The position numbers and the translations under genes were made by a program. 6,294 nt of DNA from Chitinophagaceae bacterium. Lineage in GTDB: Bacteria; Bacteroidota; Bacteroidia; Chitinophagales; Chitinophagaceae. The stretch lies in contig JAEUVL010000542.1 of assembly GCA_016786965.1 (NCBI GenBank), positions 1 to 6,294 of the forward strand. Reading direction: 5' to 3'. Below, piece after piece: positions 1 through 6,199 of this stretch. Each line of letters begins with the position of its first letter. Within the stretch, counting starts at the first letter, position 1. Below the pieces are notes generated by a model. It searched no databases, had not been told where the DNA came from, and was given only the letters and a program-made list of their open reading frames with translations.

Positions 1-993
1 GCATTGATGCCAATCTGTTTTGGTATCTCCTTTACTAAAACATTAATGAACCAGGCAAGATCCCTGGTGCATGTATATACAGATGGCAGTGTGGGCATCA
101 GCACCGGTGCGGTAGAAATGGGGCAGGGGGTGAATACAAAAGTGCTGCAGGTGGCAGCCAATGTTTTTTCCATTGATCCGGCGCATATAAAAGTAAATAC
201 AACCAATACATACCGTATTGCCAATACATCACCCACGGCGGCCAGTGCTGCTGCCGATCTTAATGGACGGGCCACAGAGATCGCCTGCCAGGCCATTGTG
301 GAAAGATTAAAGTCTGTCGCTGCTGTTGAACTGCAGGTGGCGGCGGATAGTATTGAGATAAAAGATGACTGGGTTTTTGCCAGCGGCATTAAAACAGATT
401 GGGATTGGAAGCGGCTGGTAATGGCCACCTATGTAAAGCGCATAAGTTTATCGGAACTCGCCCATTATACACCTGCTGGTATTCATTACGACGCTACCAA
501 AGAAAAAGGGCATCCTTTTGCTTACCATGTATATGGAACAGCCATCACCACTGTAACTGTTGATTGCCTTCGTGGTATATATGAATTTGATGCCGTGAAA
601 GTGGTGCATGATTTTGGCCGCAGTATGAATACGATCATTGATAAGGGACAGTGCGAAGGTGGTATCGTGCAGGGCATTGGCTGGATGACGATGGAAGAGG
701 TCGTATATGATAAAGAAGGGAAGTTGCGCAGCAATGCGCTAAGCACATATAAGGTACCGGATATTTATTCTGCACCAAAGGAAATAACCATTCATGCACT
801 GGAAACAAGTAAAGACAATCCTGCTATTTTCAGAAGTAAAGCCGTGGGTGAACCTCCGCTGATGTACGGTATCGGCGCTTACTTTGCACTGCGCAATGCC
901 ATAATAGCTTTTAACCCGGCCGCTGCTATTCCTTTTGAAGCACCACTGACACCAGAGAAGGTGTTAATGAGCCTGTATAAACCCAATCCCTGA
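1..993 (+). CDS. xdhB: Xanthine dehydrogenase, molybdopterin-binding subunit (C-terminal part)
   Basis: This is the large catalytic subunit of xanthine dehydrogenase, which oxidises hypoxanthine and xanthine to urate at a molybdopterin centre in the cytoplasm. The reading frame is open from base 1, so the gene starts upstream; the ATG at 7 is not the real start. About 330 codons are visible, roughly the last two fifths of a subunit that is usually 750-800 residues long. Family signatures are FGISFT and HVYTDGSV near the visible start, EMGQG (visible residues 39-43), SPTAAS followed by DLNG, VHDFGRSMN, the GQCEGGIVQGIGW stretch, and SKAVGEPPL. The Glu of GEPPL (visible residue 284, codon 850-852) matches the catalytic base of the family (Glu730 in Rhodobacter capsulatus XdhB). 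The 46 residues after it also match that protein's tail length. The iron-sulfur/FAD subunit would be expected upstream. No frameshift is seen. Identity is nearly certain; only substrate preference is inferred. Confidence 0.96.
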   Translation, partial: ALMPICFGISFTKTLMNQARSLVHVYTDGSVGISTGAVEMGQGVNTKVLQVAANVFSIDPAHIKVNTTNTYRIANTSPTAASAAADLNGRATEIACQAIVERLKSVAAVELQVAADSIEIKDDWVFASGIKTDWDWKRLVMATYVKRISLSELAHYTPAGIHYDATKEKGHPFAYHVYGTAITTVTVDCLRGIYEFDAVKVVHDFGRSMNTIIDKGQCEGGIVQGIGWMTMEEVVYDKEGKLRSNALSTYKVPDIYSAPKEITIHALETSKDNPAIFRSKAVGEPPLMYGIGAYFALRNAIIAFNPAAAIPFEAPLTPEKVLMSLYKPNP

Positions 994-994
994 A

Positions 995-1024
995 TGCCTG
1001 TAATATCGCACTGGCAGTTCTTTT
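995..1024 (+). terminator. Possible intrinsic terminator after xdhB
   Basis: Just past the xdhB stop, TGCCTGT (995-1001) pairs with ACTGGCA (1010-1016), leaving one T-T mismatch and an 8-base loop. The T-rich stretch GTTCTTTT (1017-1024) follows. It sits in the 29-base gap between two convergent genes, where a terminator is expected. The stem is short and its T tract overlaps the end of the MFS gene, so this is a modest prediction. Confidence 0.4.
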
Positions 1025-2141
1025 AATCCATCACCTTCAGCTTTGTTACCATGATCGTAACACAAATCCCTAACAAAGCCACTACGGCAAATGAATAACG
1101 CAGGTTGGCCAACTGTGCGATGTAACCAATAAGAGGCGGACCAAGCAGAAAACCGAGGAAGCCAATACTGGATACACCCGCCAGTGCCATGCCCGGCGCT
1201 ACTTTAGCAGATTTCGCCGCTGTACTGTATATAGCCGGTATGACCGATGAAGTACCAAAGCCTACTATGACAAAACCAATTGTGGCTGTAATGATATGCG
1301 GAAATAACACTGCGATGATCAACCCCGTAAATACAAACAGGCCGCTAAGTTGTAATAGCTTTCTTCTTCCTATCCGTGCAATGATGCGGTCGCCGGTAAA
1401 GCGACCAGCCGTCATCATGATCATAAAAGAGGCATAACCCAGAATAACTAATGAGCCAGGCGCCTGTACAACCTCTTTAAAATAAACCCCGCTCCAGTCG
1501 AACATGGTTCCCTCTGCTGCCAGGGTACAGAAAGCTATAATGCCCAGTTGCACCAGTACTCCTTCCGGTTTTGAAAAAAATTTCTTCTTCTCCGCAGGTT
1601 GTGTAGTGCCTGCCACCAGGTATGGCCGCATAAAAAAGGTGATCACAAATACAATGGCCGCTATAATGATGAAATGTATGTGTGGCGAAAGCCTGAGGTT
1701 CATCATGAGCAGCCCGGTCATTGCCCCCGTAAATCCCGCCAGGCTCCATACGCCATGAAAAGAGGTCATGATAGGACGTTCATAAAGTTTCTCTGCCAAT
1801 ACACCCTGGGTATTCACCGATATATTTGACATATTGCCCACCACTCCAAAAACAAATAATGCCAGTGCCAGTTGCCAGGGTTGCGAGGCCCAGCCAATGT
1901 TCGTCAACTCAACAGCATATAATAAAATAGAAAAAGATAAGATCGTCCGGCTGCTGTACTTTGTTACCAGCCTGCCGGAGATGGGCATCATCAGCAACTG
2001 TCCTACCGGTAATGCCAATAAGATACTTCCTAATTCTGCTTCGCTTAGCTGAAGTCTGGCCTTTATATCCGGTATGCGGCTGGCCCAGGAAGCGAAACAA
2101 AAACCCATACAAAAATAAAAGGCTGATACGGACAGCCTCAT
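1023..2141 (-). CDS. MFS transporter (YbjJ-like)
   Basis: This is an inner-membrane secondary transporter of the major facilitator superfamily, 372 residues from the chosen ATG. The protein is hydrophobic throughout and fits about twelve membrane helices. The first helix carries GFCFASWASRIPDIK (residues 13-27), typical of YbjJ-like members. A loop motif A follows in the first half (GRLVTKYSSR, residues 56-65), and a second copy, GRFTGDRIIARIGRRK, opens the second half, as expected from the internal duplication of MFS proteins. A TTG at 2168 would add nine mostly polar residues. It is a real alternative, because homologues often have a short polar lead, and the frame stays open further upstream without another ATG. 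No good ribosome binding site supports either start. The gene lies between xdhB and xdhC on the opposite strand. A purine or urate substrate would fit that position, but nothing in the sequence shows it. Confidence 0.9.
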   Translation of the reverse strand: MRLSVSAFYFCMGFCFASWASRIPDIKARLQLSEAELGSILLALPVGQLLMMPISGRLVTKYSSRTILSFSILLYAVELTNIGWASQPWQLALALFVFGVVGNMSNISVNTQGVLAEKLYERPIMTSFHGVWSLAGFTGAMTGLLMMNLRLSPHIHFIIIAAIVFVITFFMRPYLVAGTTQPAEKKKFFSKPEGVLVQLGIIAFCTLAAEGTMFDWSGVYFKEVVQAPGSLVILGYASFMIMMTAGRFTGDRIIARIGRRKLLQLSGLFVFTGLIIAVLFPHIITATIGFVIVGFGTSSVIPAIYSTAAKSAKVAPGMALAGVSSIGFLGFLLGPPLIGYIAQLANLRYSFAVVALLGICVTIMVTKLKVMD

Positions 2142-2257
2142 CCTGGAGAGTGAACCCTTCTTCGGCAATGCCTCATTTTCGGATGTATGAAATAGTTGCT
2201 TTCTGATAATATGGGATTGAGCAGGTTTGGTTGGATCTCTTTTAATCTGTGTGCTAT

Positions 2258-2265
2258 CAAAGATA
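2258..2265 (-). promoter_or_regulatory. Possible -7 promoter box for the MFS gene
   Basis: On the minus strand this reads TATCTTTG, an exact match to the Bacteroidota -7 consensus TAnnTTTG. It lies 116 bases before the ATG at 2141 and 89 bases before the alternative TTG at 2168. I see no clear TTG-type -33 element at the usual distance. One exact match could occur by chance in a region this size, so confidence is low. The 207 bases between the MFS and xdhC starts (2142-2348) hold no gene I can support. Confidence 0.3.
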
Positions 2266-2328
2266 AACGATAAAGAATGCGGCCGTACTGTCTTACCGGC
2301 TGCAAACGATTCCTGTTAATACAATTTT

Positions 2329-2344
2329 TATAAATAAATTTATA
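2329..2344. repeat. AT-only inverted repeat just before xdhC
   Basis: TATAAAT (2329-2335) and ATTTATA (2338-2344) are perfect inverted copies separated by AA. The repeat ends four bases before the xdhC ATG at 2349. It could be an operator or part of an AT-rich promoter/leader. Because it contains only A and T, chance is a serious alternative. Confidence 0.45.
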
Positions 2345-2348
2345 GTTC

Positions 2349-3326
2349 ATGAAAAACTATAAGATCTGGACGCTGATCGCCGGTAGCCTGAAGAACGACA
2401 TTCCCGTTATGCTGCTCTATGTACTGGAAAGTAAAGGCAGCAGCCCCGGAAGACAGGGATTTTGTATGGCCGTAAACGCAGCAGGAGAAATGGAGGGTTC
2501 AATTGGCGGCGGCATCATGGAGCATAAGTTTGTGGAAATGGCGAAAGAGCGATTAAAAGGGGAAAACCGGGAGCCAGTTGTCAGGAAGCAGATGCATGAT
2601 AAAGCGGCGCCTGCCGATCAAAGTGGTATGATCTGCTCTGGTGAACAAACGATATGGATCTATCCGGTAAAGAAAGAAGAAGCGGGTGTAATAAGCCAGT
2701 TGGTTCATTCACTTACAGAAAACAACAATGGAACGCTTTGCCTTTCGCCACAGGGCATTGCTTTTGATACTTCATTACCAATAAAGAATTTTGATTTTCA
2801 GTTCGAATCGGCAGAGCAATGGGAATATAAAGAAAAGACCGGTTATAAAAATAAAGCTTTCATTATTGGCGGTGGTCATTGCTCATTGGCCCTTTCCCGC
2901 TTGCTGCAGTCAATTGATTTTTTTGTTTCCGTGTTTGACGACAGGGATGGATTGAATACCCTGCAAAAGAATGAATGGGCCCATGAAAAACATATCGTAA
3001 CTGATTATACAACGCTTGGTGAACTAATTCCTGCCGGTCCCGATAAGTATGTGGTGATCATGACGGTTGGATACCGCACCGATGATCTTGCCATTAAAGC
3101 ACTCCTGGATAAAAAGTTTAAATACCTGGGTGTGCTGGGCAGTCAGAAGAAAATGGAAACATTATTTGACAAGTACCGAAAAGAAGGAGTCCCCGAAGAG
3201 TGGCTGCAACGGATACATACGCCAGTTGGTCTTGCTATCAACAGCCAGACGCCGGAAGAAATAGCCGTGAGCATAGCGGCGGAAATTATTATGGTAAAAA
3301 ACAGCGTCGCCTCGCCAGCCTATTAA
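2349..3326 (+). CDS. xdhC: XdhC/CoxI family molybdenum-cofactor maturation factor
   Basis: This protein is predicted to bind the molybdenum cofactor, promote its sulfuration and deliver it to the xanthine dehydrogenase catalytic subunit in the cytoplasm. At 325 residues it has both family domains. The N-terminal XdhC/CoxI domain includes SSPGRQG (residues 31-37), GSIGGGIME (50-58) and a Cys-containing segment, MICSGEQ (94-100). The C-terminal Rossmann-like XdhC domain opens with IIGGGHCSLAL, the glycine-rich loop starting at residue 174. It continues with VFDDR, VIMTVGYRTDD, YLGVLGSQKK and the closing TPEEIAVSIAAEI. The ATG at 2349 starts directly on the conserved region and no better start lies upstream. 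Its nearness to xdhB supports the role, although an opposite-strand transporter gene lies between them, so xdhC needs its own promoter. The M23 peptidase gene begins 15 bases after the stop. Family membership is very secure; the partner enzyme is inferred from context. Confidence 0.93.
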   Translation: MKNYKIWTLIAGSLKNDIPVMLLYVLESKGSSPGRQGFCMAVNAAGEMEGSIGGGIMEHKFVEMAKERLKGENREPVVRKQMHDKAAPADQSGMICSGEQTIWIYPVKKEEAGVISQLVHSLTENNNGTLCLSPQGIAFDTSLPIKNFDFQFESAEQWEYKEKTGYKNKAFIIGGGHCSLALSRLLQSIDFFVSVFDDRDGLNTLQKNEWAHEKHIVTDYTTLGELIPAGPDKYVVIMTVGYRTDDLAIKALLDKKFKYLGVLGSQKKMETLFDKYRKEGVPEEWLQRIHTPVGLAINSQTPEEIAVSIAAEIIMVKNSVASPAY

Positions 3327-3341
3327 TTAATACGAAAGCAT

Positions 3342-3929
3342 ATGAGAAAATTATTGATCCTCTTATTGCTGTTTCCCTGCATCGGTTTTGCACAGGGATC
3401 CTATTCCATCAACGACCTGAAGAACGGAAAGAATAAGCATGACAGCAGCTATGTTTACACTCTTCCATTTGAGCACAAGAAAAAAGTATTTCTTATCCAG
3501 GGTTACGAGAGCATGTTCAGCCACAAAGGGGAGAGGGCCCTTGATTTCAAAGTAAAGAACGGCACCACTGTTTGTGCCGCCAGGGGTGGGGTGGTAACCG
3601 CCATACGCAAAGACTCTGATGTTGGCGGGTTGAAACCAGAAAATTTATCCGATGGTAATTACATATTCATTCAGCATGATGACGGCTCTGTGGCCAACTA
3701 CTGGCATTTTAAAAAGGATGGTGTGCTTGTAAATGTTGGCGATACCGTTAAAACAGGACAGCCTATTGGTCTTAGTGGTAATACAGGTTATTCCGCTTTC
3801 CCACATTTACATTTTGAAGTGCAGGGATACGACGGGGTGGGCAACTTTACCCAGTTGCCCACGAGGTTCTATACACAAAGAGGCATCATCTATCTGCGGC
3901 CCGGAAGGTTTTACCGCACTTTACACTAA
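3342..3929 (+). CDS. Exported M23-family metallopeptidase (LytM-like)
   Basis: This is a secreted zinc peptidase of the M23 family, whose members usually cut peptide cross-links in peptidoglycan. It has 195 residues. Residues 1-17 form a signal peptide (charged MRK, hydrophobic core, likely cut after GFA); Cys13 is not in a lipobox. The mature part is essentially one M23 domain. Likely zinc and catalytic residues are His61 and Asp68 (SHKGERALDF), His122 (YWHF), and His155/His157 (PHLHFEV). The family's GDTVKTGQPIGLSGNTG segment lies at residues 133-149. The first His and Asp are separated by six residues rather than the three of classical HxxxD. I believe a subgroup with longer spacing exists. 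There is no LysM, SH3 or coiled-coil region, so its targeting is unclear. The gene starts 15 bases after xdhC and is probably read from the same transcript, without an obvious functional link. Confidence 0.9.
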   Translation: MRKLLILLLLFPCIGFAQGSYSINDLKNGKNKHDSSYVYTLPFEHKKKVFLIQGYESMFSHKGERALDFKVKNGTTVCAARGGVVTAIRKDSDVGGLKPENLSDGNYIFIQHDDGSVANYWHFKKDGVLVNVGDTVKTGQPIGLSGNTGYSAFPHLHFEVQGYDGVGNFTQLPTRFYTQRGIIYLRPGRFYRTLH

Positions 3930-3950
3930 AATGATAAGTGGTTTTTTTTT
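3917..3950 (+). terminator. Weak terminator candidate after the M23 gene
   Basis: CACTT (3917-3921) can pair with AAGTG (3936-3940) around a 14-base loop that includes the M23 stop codon. A G and nine T residues (3942-3950) follow at once. The T tract is striking, but the stem is only five base pairs with a long loop, so termination would be weak at best. Confidence 0.25.
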
Positions 3951-3993
3951 AGGCTGATAAATTAGCTAACTTACCATTCCAAAATTTCATTGT

Positions 3994-4509
3994 ATGATCG
4001 TCCTCTATATTTTACTCGGGCTTATCGTTATCATTCTTTTGGCAGCATTCCTGATGCCCAAATCATATAACGTAGAAAAAACTATTGTTATCGGTCAGCC
4101 CGCAGCGTCTGTCATGGGCAAGATCTCTGATTTGAACTATTATAGTCAGTGGAACCCCTGGCAACAGACTGATCCTACTGCCACCAGTACTGTAACCGGC
4201 AACCCGGGTGTGCCCGGACATAGTTATGCATGGAGCGGTAAAAAAGTAGGTATGGGCAGTCTTACCCTTAAAAGTCTTGATGATAAGCATATTCATTTTG
4301 ACCTCCAGTTTTTAAAACCCTGGAAAGCCAAAGCAAATGACAACTGGCTTTTTGAGCCCTGGGGTGATGGTGAAACTAAGGTGACCTGGCAAAACAGTGG
4401 CGACCTGGCCTGGCCTATCGCCCGTTTGATAGGACCAATGCTGAACAAAAGCCTGAACCAGCAATTTGAAAAAGGACTACAGAATTTAAAAAAGATGTGT
4501 GAGGGGTAA
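3994..4509 (+). CDS. Membrane-anchored SRPBCC (START/polyketide cyclase-like) protein
   Basis: This 171-residue protein has one N-terminal membrane helix (about residues 2-20, ending at MPKSY) followed by a SRPBCC-fold domain, a helix-grip fold that binds hydrophobic ligands. Typical features are the first strand NVEKTIVIGQPAASV, then ISDLNYYSQWNPWQ, where the WNPW-type motif is common in this group. Later come WSGKKVGMGSLTL, the WLFEPWGDGETKVTW strand pair and the long C-terminal helix LNKSLNQQFEKGLQNLKKM. Many bacterial proteins share this layout and have no known ligand, so I assign no function. The start at 3994 is supported by the hydrophobic helix beginning at residue 2. The gene stands 64 bases after the M23 gene and may have its own promoter: TAACTTAC at 3967-3974 weakly resembles TAnnTTTG, with two mismatches. 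It converges on the cupin gene across 47 bases that hold nothing I recognise. Confidence 0.85.
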   Translation: MIVLYILLGLIVIILLAAFLMPKSYNVEKTIVIGQPAASVMGKISDLNYYSQWNPWQQTDPTATSTVTGNPGVPGHSYAWSGKKVGMGSLTLKSLDDKHIHFDLQFLKPWKAKANDNWLFEPWGDGETKVTWQNSGDLAWPIARLIGPMLNKSLNQQFEKGLQNLKKMCEG

Positions 4510-4556
4510 GATGAAGTAGTTTACAGCTTATTAGGCTGGTCAATGTCATGTGTCGG

Positions 4557-4919
4557 TTAGATTCTTTTTAATTCCTTTACTGTTAGATCGTTATCTGTCA
4601 TGTTGCCCGTATTCACTGTCGTTGCCGGTTCAAACAGCATGATCTCCACTTCTTCCGCAGCTACGGGCTTATGCTCAACTCCACGGGGCATAATTAGGAA
4701 TTCACCTGCATTTACTGTGATGATCCTGTCTCTCAAATGCATGTCAAAACTGCCTTTTACCACATAAAACAACTCGTCTTCCAGATCATGATGATGCCAG
4801 ACAAACTCTCCTTTGAACTTTACCAACTTTACCTGTTGTCCGTTTAGTTCTCCCGCTATACGTGGATTAAAATAGTCTGTAAACAGTGATAGCTTTTCAG
4901 CAAGGTTTACTTTTTCCAT
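4557..4919 (-). CDS. Small single-domain cupin protein
   Basis: This 120-residue protein is essentially one cupin barrel. Motif 1 runs from Gly37 to Gly56 and supplies the likely metal ligands His42, His44 and Glu49 (WHHHDLEDELFYVVKG). Motif 2 is GEFLIMPRGVEHKP (residues 72-85), with His83 as the fourth ligand. The full ligand set points to a metal-binding cupin rather than a degenerate one. Proteins of this type include mannose-6-phosphate isomerase-like and dioxygenase-like cupins, and the sequence alone does not tell which reaction, if any, it catalyses. No signal peptide is present, so it should be cytoplasmic. The ATG at 4919 has no clear ribosome binding site, as is usual in Bacteroidota. 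A CATCTTTC box (4939-4946, minus strand) lies 19 bases upstream and differs from TAnnTTTG at two positions. The gene follows purT on the same strand after 63 bases. Confidence 0.88.
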   Translation of the reverse strand: MEKVNLAEKLSLFTDYFNPRIAGELNGQQVKLVKFKGEFVWHHHDLEDELFYVVKGSFDMHLRDRIITVNAGEFLIMPRGVEHKPVAAEEVEIMLFEPATTVNTGNMTDNDLTVKELKRI

Positions 4920-4949
4920 AAAAGTTTTTTAGTTCCCGGAAAGATGCTA

Positions 4950-4966
4950 AGGCTTTTTATAAGCCT
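4950..4966. repeat. Small hairpin between purT and the cupin gene
   Basis: AGGCTT (4950-4955) and AAGCCT (4961-4966) form a perfect six-base-pair stem with a five-base loop. It begins 16 bases past the purT stop in the direction of transcription. No T run follows on the minus strand, so it is a poor intrinsic terminator. It could slow polymerase or protect the purT transcript end. Confidence 0.35.
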
Positions 4967-4982
4967 CCAGCCAGTTATATTT

Positions 4983-6146
4983 TTATTGAATTGAGATACA
5001 ATCAGCCGCCAGTTTTGCTTTTTTCCTCAACTCATTTACATCCGTGTTTTGCTCATCGTAAACTAATGCCACAGCCATCCGTCGGTAAGGCCGGGTGGTT
5101 GGTTTTCCAAAAATGCGAACATCTGTATTGCTTTGCGCTAATGCTTTTTCCACTCCGTTGATAGTAAATTGTTCCGCTGATCTGTTTGCAAGCACCACGG
5201 CACTGGCACCGGCCCTTTCTAATTTTATCTCCGGTATTGGTAGTCCAAGGATAGCCCTGGCGTGTAATTCAAACTCCGAAAGGTTTTGTGTACCGGCTAA
5301 TGTCACCATCCCGGTATCATGCGGCCTCGGACTTAGTTCAGAAAAGTAAACCCCGTTATCTGTTAGGAAAAATTCAACACCCCAAAGGCCCGCTCCAGTT
5401 AATGCAGTTGTGACTTTCTCTGCCATACTACAGGCATCTGTATAATCTTTCTCACTGATGGCTACGGGTTGCCAGCTTTCCTGGTAATCGCCTCTTTCCT
5501 GCCGATGGCCAATGGGCGGACAGAAAAGCGTATTCCCGTTTTTCTGTGTTACGGTAAGCAGTGTTATTTCTGTATGAAAAGAAATGAATTCTTCAATGAT
5601 CACTTCCTTTATATCGCCTCTTGAATTATTGATAGCATATTCCCATACAGTTTGCTGGTCTTCTTCCTTTTTTAAAACACTTTGTCCTTTTCCGGATGAC
5701 GACATCAGTGGTTTTACCACACAGGGAAAGCCGATCTCCTTTACCGCTGTGGTAAATTCTGTAAAAGTAGTGGCATAAAAATAGCGGGCTGTTTTCAATC
5801 CCAGTTCCTTACTCGCCAGGTCACGGATCAGTTTCCTGTTCATGGTGAAATTGGCAGCTTTGGCACTTGGCACCACCTGTATGTGTTGCATTTCGTAATC
5901 GTAAAACCGTTCCGTACGGATGGCCTCTATCTCTGGTACTACCAGGTCAGGCTGATATTTGGAAACTATAGCATCCAGTTGTTCGCCATTCAGCATATCG
6001 ATCACTTCAAAACTATCAGCTACCTGCATGGCTGGTGCACCGAGGTAGCTGTCAACGGCGATAACAGTTTGTCCCAGTCTTTTTAAAGCGATCACCAACT
6101 CTTTACCCAATTCGCCGCTGCCTAACAGGAGTATTTTTTTATGCAT
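4983..6146 (-). CDS. purT: Formate-dependent phosphoribosylglycinamide formyltransferase (GAR transformylase 2)
   Basis: PurT uses ATP and formate to formylate glycinamide ribonucleotide (GAR), the third step of de novo purine synthesis. It does this without the folate cofactor that PurN needs. The 387 residues match the E. coli enzyme (392 residues) end to end. GSGELGKE (residues 9-16) and PEIEAI (71-76) lie in the N-terminal substrate-binding domain. TMNRKLIRDLA leads into the ATP-grasp domain, with VVKPLMSSSGKGQS (143-156) as its nucleotide-binding loop. GHRQERGDYQESWQP and SPRPHDTGMVTL (272-283) follow, the latter holding part of the magnesium/formate site. FGKP and the RPYRRM segment close the GAR-binding part. 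All signature motifs are present, so activity is expected. The ATG at 6146 aligns with the family start. A TAnnTTTG box lies 17 bases upstream inside an inverted repeat, so the gene probably has its own promoter despite the same-strand gene 53 bases upstream. Confidence 0.97.
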   Translation of the reverse strand: MHKKILLLGSGELGKELVIALKRLGQTVIAVDSYLGAPAMQVADSFEVIDMLNGEQLDAIVSKYQPDLVVPEIEAIRTERFYDYEMQHIQVVPSAKAANFTMNRKLIRDLASKELGLKTARYFYATTFTEFTTAVKEIGFPCVVKPLMSSSGKGQSVLKKEEDQQTVWEYAINNSRGDIKEVIIEEFISFHTEITLLTVTQKNGNTLFCPPIGHRQERGDYQESWQPVAISEKDYTDACSMAEKVTTALTGAGLWGVEFFLTDNGVYFSELSPRPHDTGMVTLAGTQNLSEFELHARAILGLPIPEIKLERAGASAVVLANRSAEQFTINGVEKALAQSNTDVRIFGKPTTRPYRRMAVALVYDEQNTDVNELRKKAKLAADCISIQ

Positions 6147-6158
6147 GAAGATAAAATT

Positions 6159-6174
6159 GGCTACAAATGTAGCC
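6159..6174. repeat. Inverted repeat over the purT promoter
   Basis: GGCTACA (6159-6165) and TGTAGCC (6168-6174) are perfect inverted copies with a two-base AA spacer. The arms are of mixed composition, so chance is less likely than for an AT-only repeat. The repeat covers the putative -7 box of purT and could be an operator. It may instead simply reflect a common sequence context around such boxes. Confidence 0.5.
6164..6171 (-). promoter_or_regulatory. Probable -7 promoter box of purT
   Basis: On the minus strand this reads TACATTTG, an exact match to the Bacteroidota -7 consensus TAnnTTTG. It ends 17 bases before the purT ATG, which would give a very short leader, as is common in this phylum. 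I do not see a good TTG-type -33 element at the normal distance. The box sits inside the inverted repeat at 6159-6174. Confidence 0.55.
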
Positions 6175-6199
6175 GCTATTTACAGGACTTCATTGAGTG

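Noticed and set aside
522..746. Minus-strand open frame of 74 codons inside xdhB
   Set aside because: It lies opposite strongly conserved xanthine dehydrogenase sequence and its translation resembles no family I know.
1477..1749. Minus-strand frame of 90 codons and several plus-strand frames inside the MFS gene
   Set aside because: They overlap a clear MFS transporter in other frames, have unlikely compositions and lack recognisable domains.
2138..2350. Minus-strand open frame of 70 codons covering the gap between the MFS gene and xdhC
   Set aside because: It has no recognisable domain, overlaps the N-terminal codons of the MFS gene in another frame, and shows no promoter or ribosome binding support.
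3067..3436. Overlapping plus-strand frames at the xdhC/M23 junction that might suggest a frameshift or fusion
   Set aside because: Both xdhC and the M23 gene are complete in their own frames with normal starts and stops, so no frameshift is needed.
3962..3969. TTAGCTAA palindrome before the SRPBCC gene
   Set aside because: It is only eight bases and AT-rich, so expected by chance, and it does not extend further.
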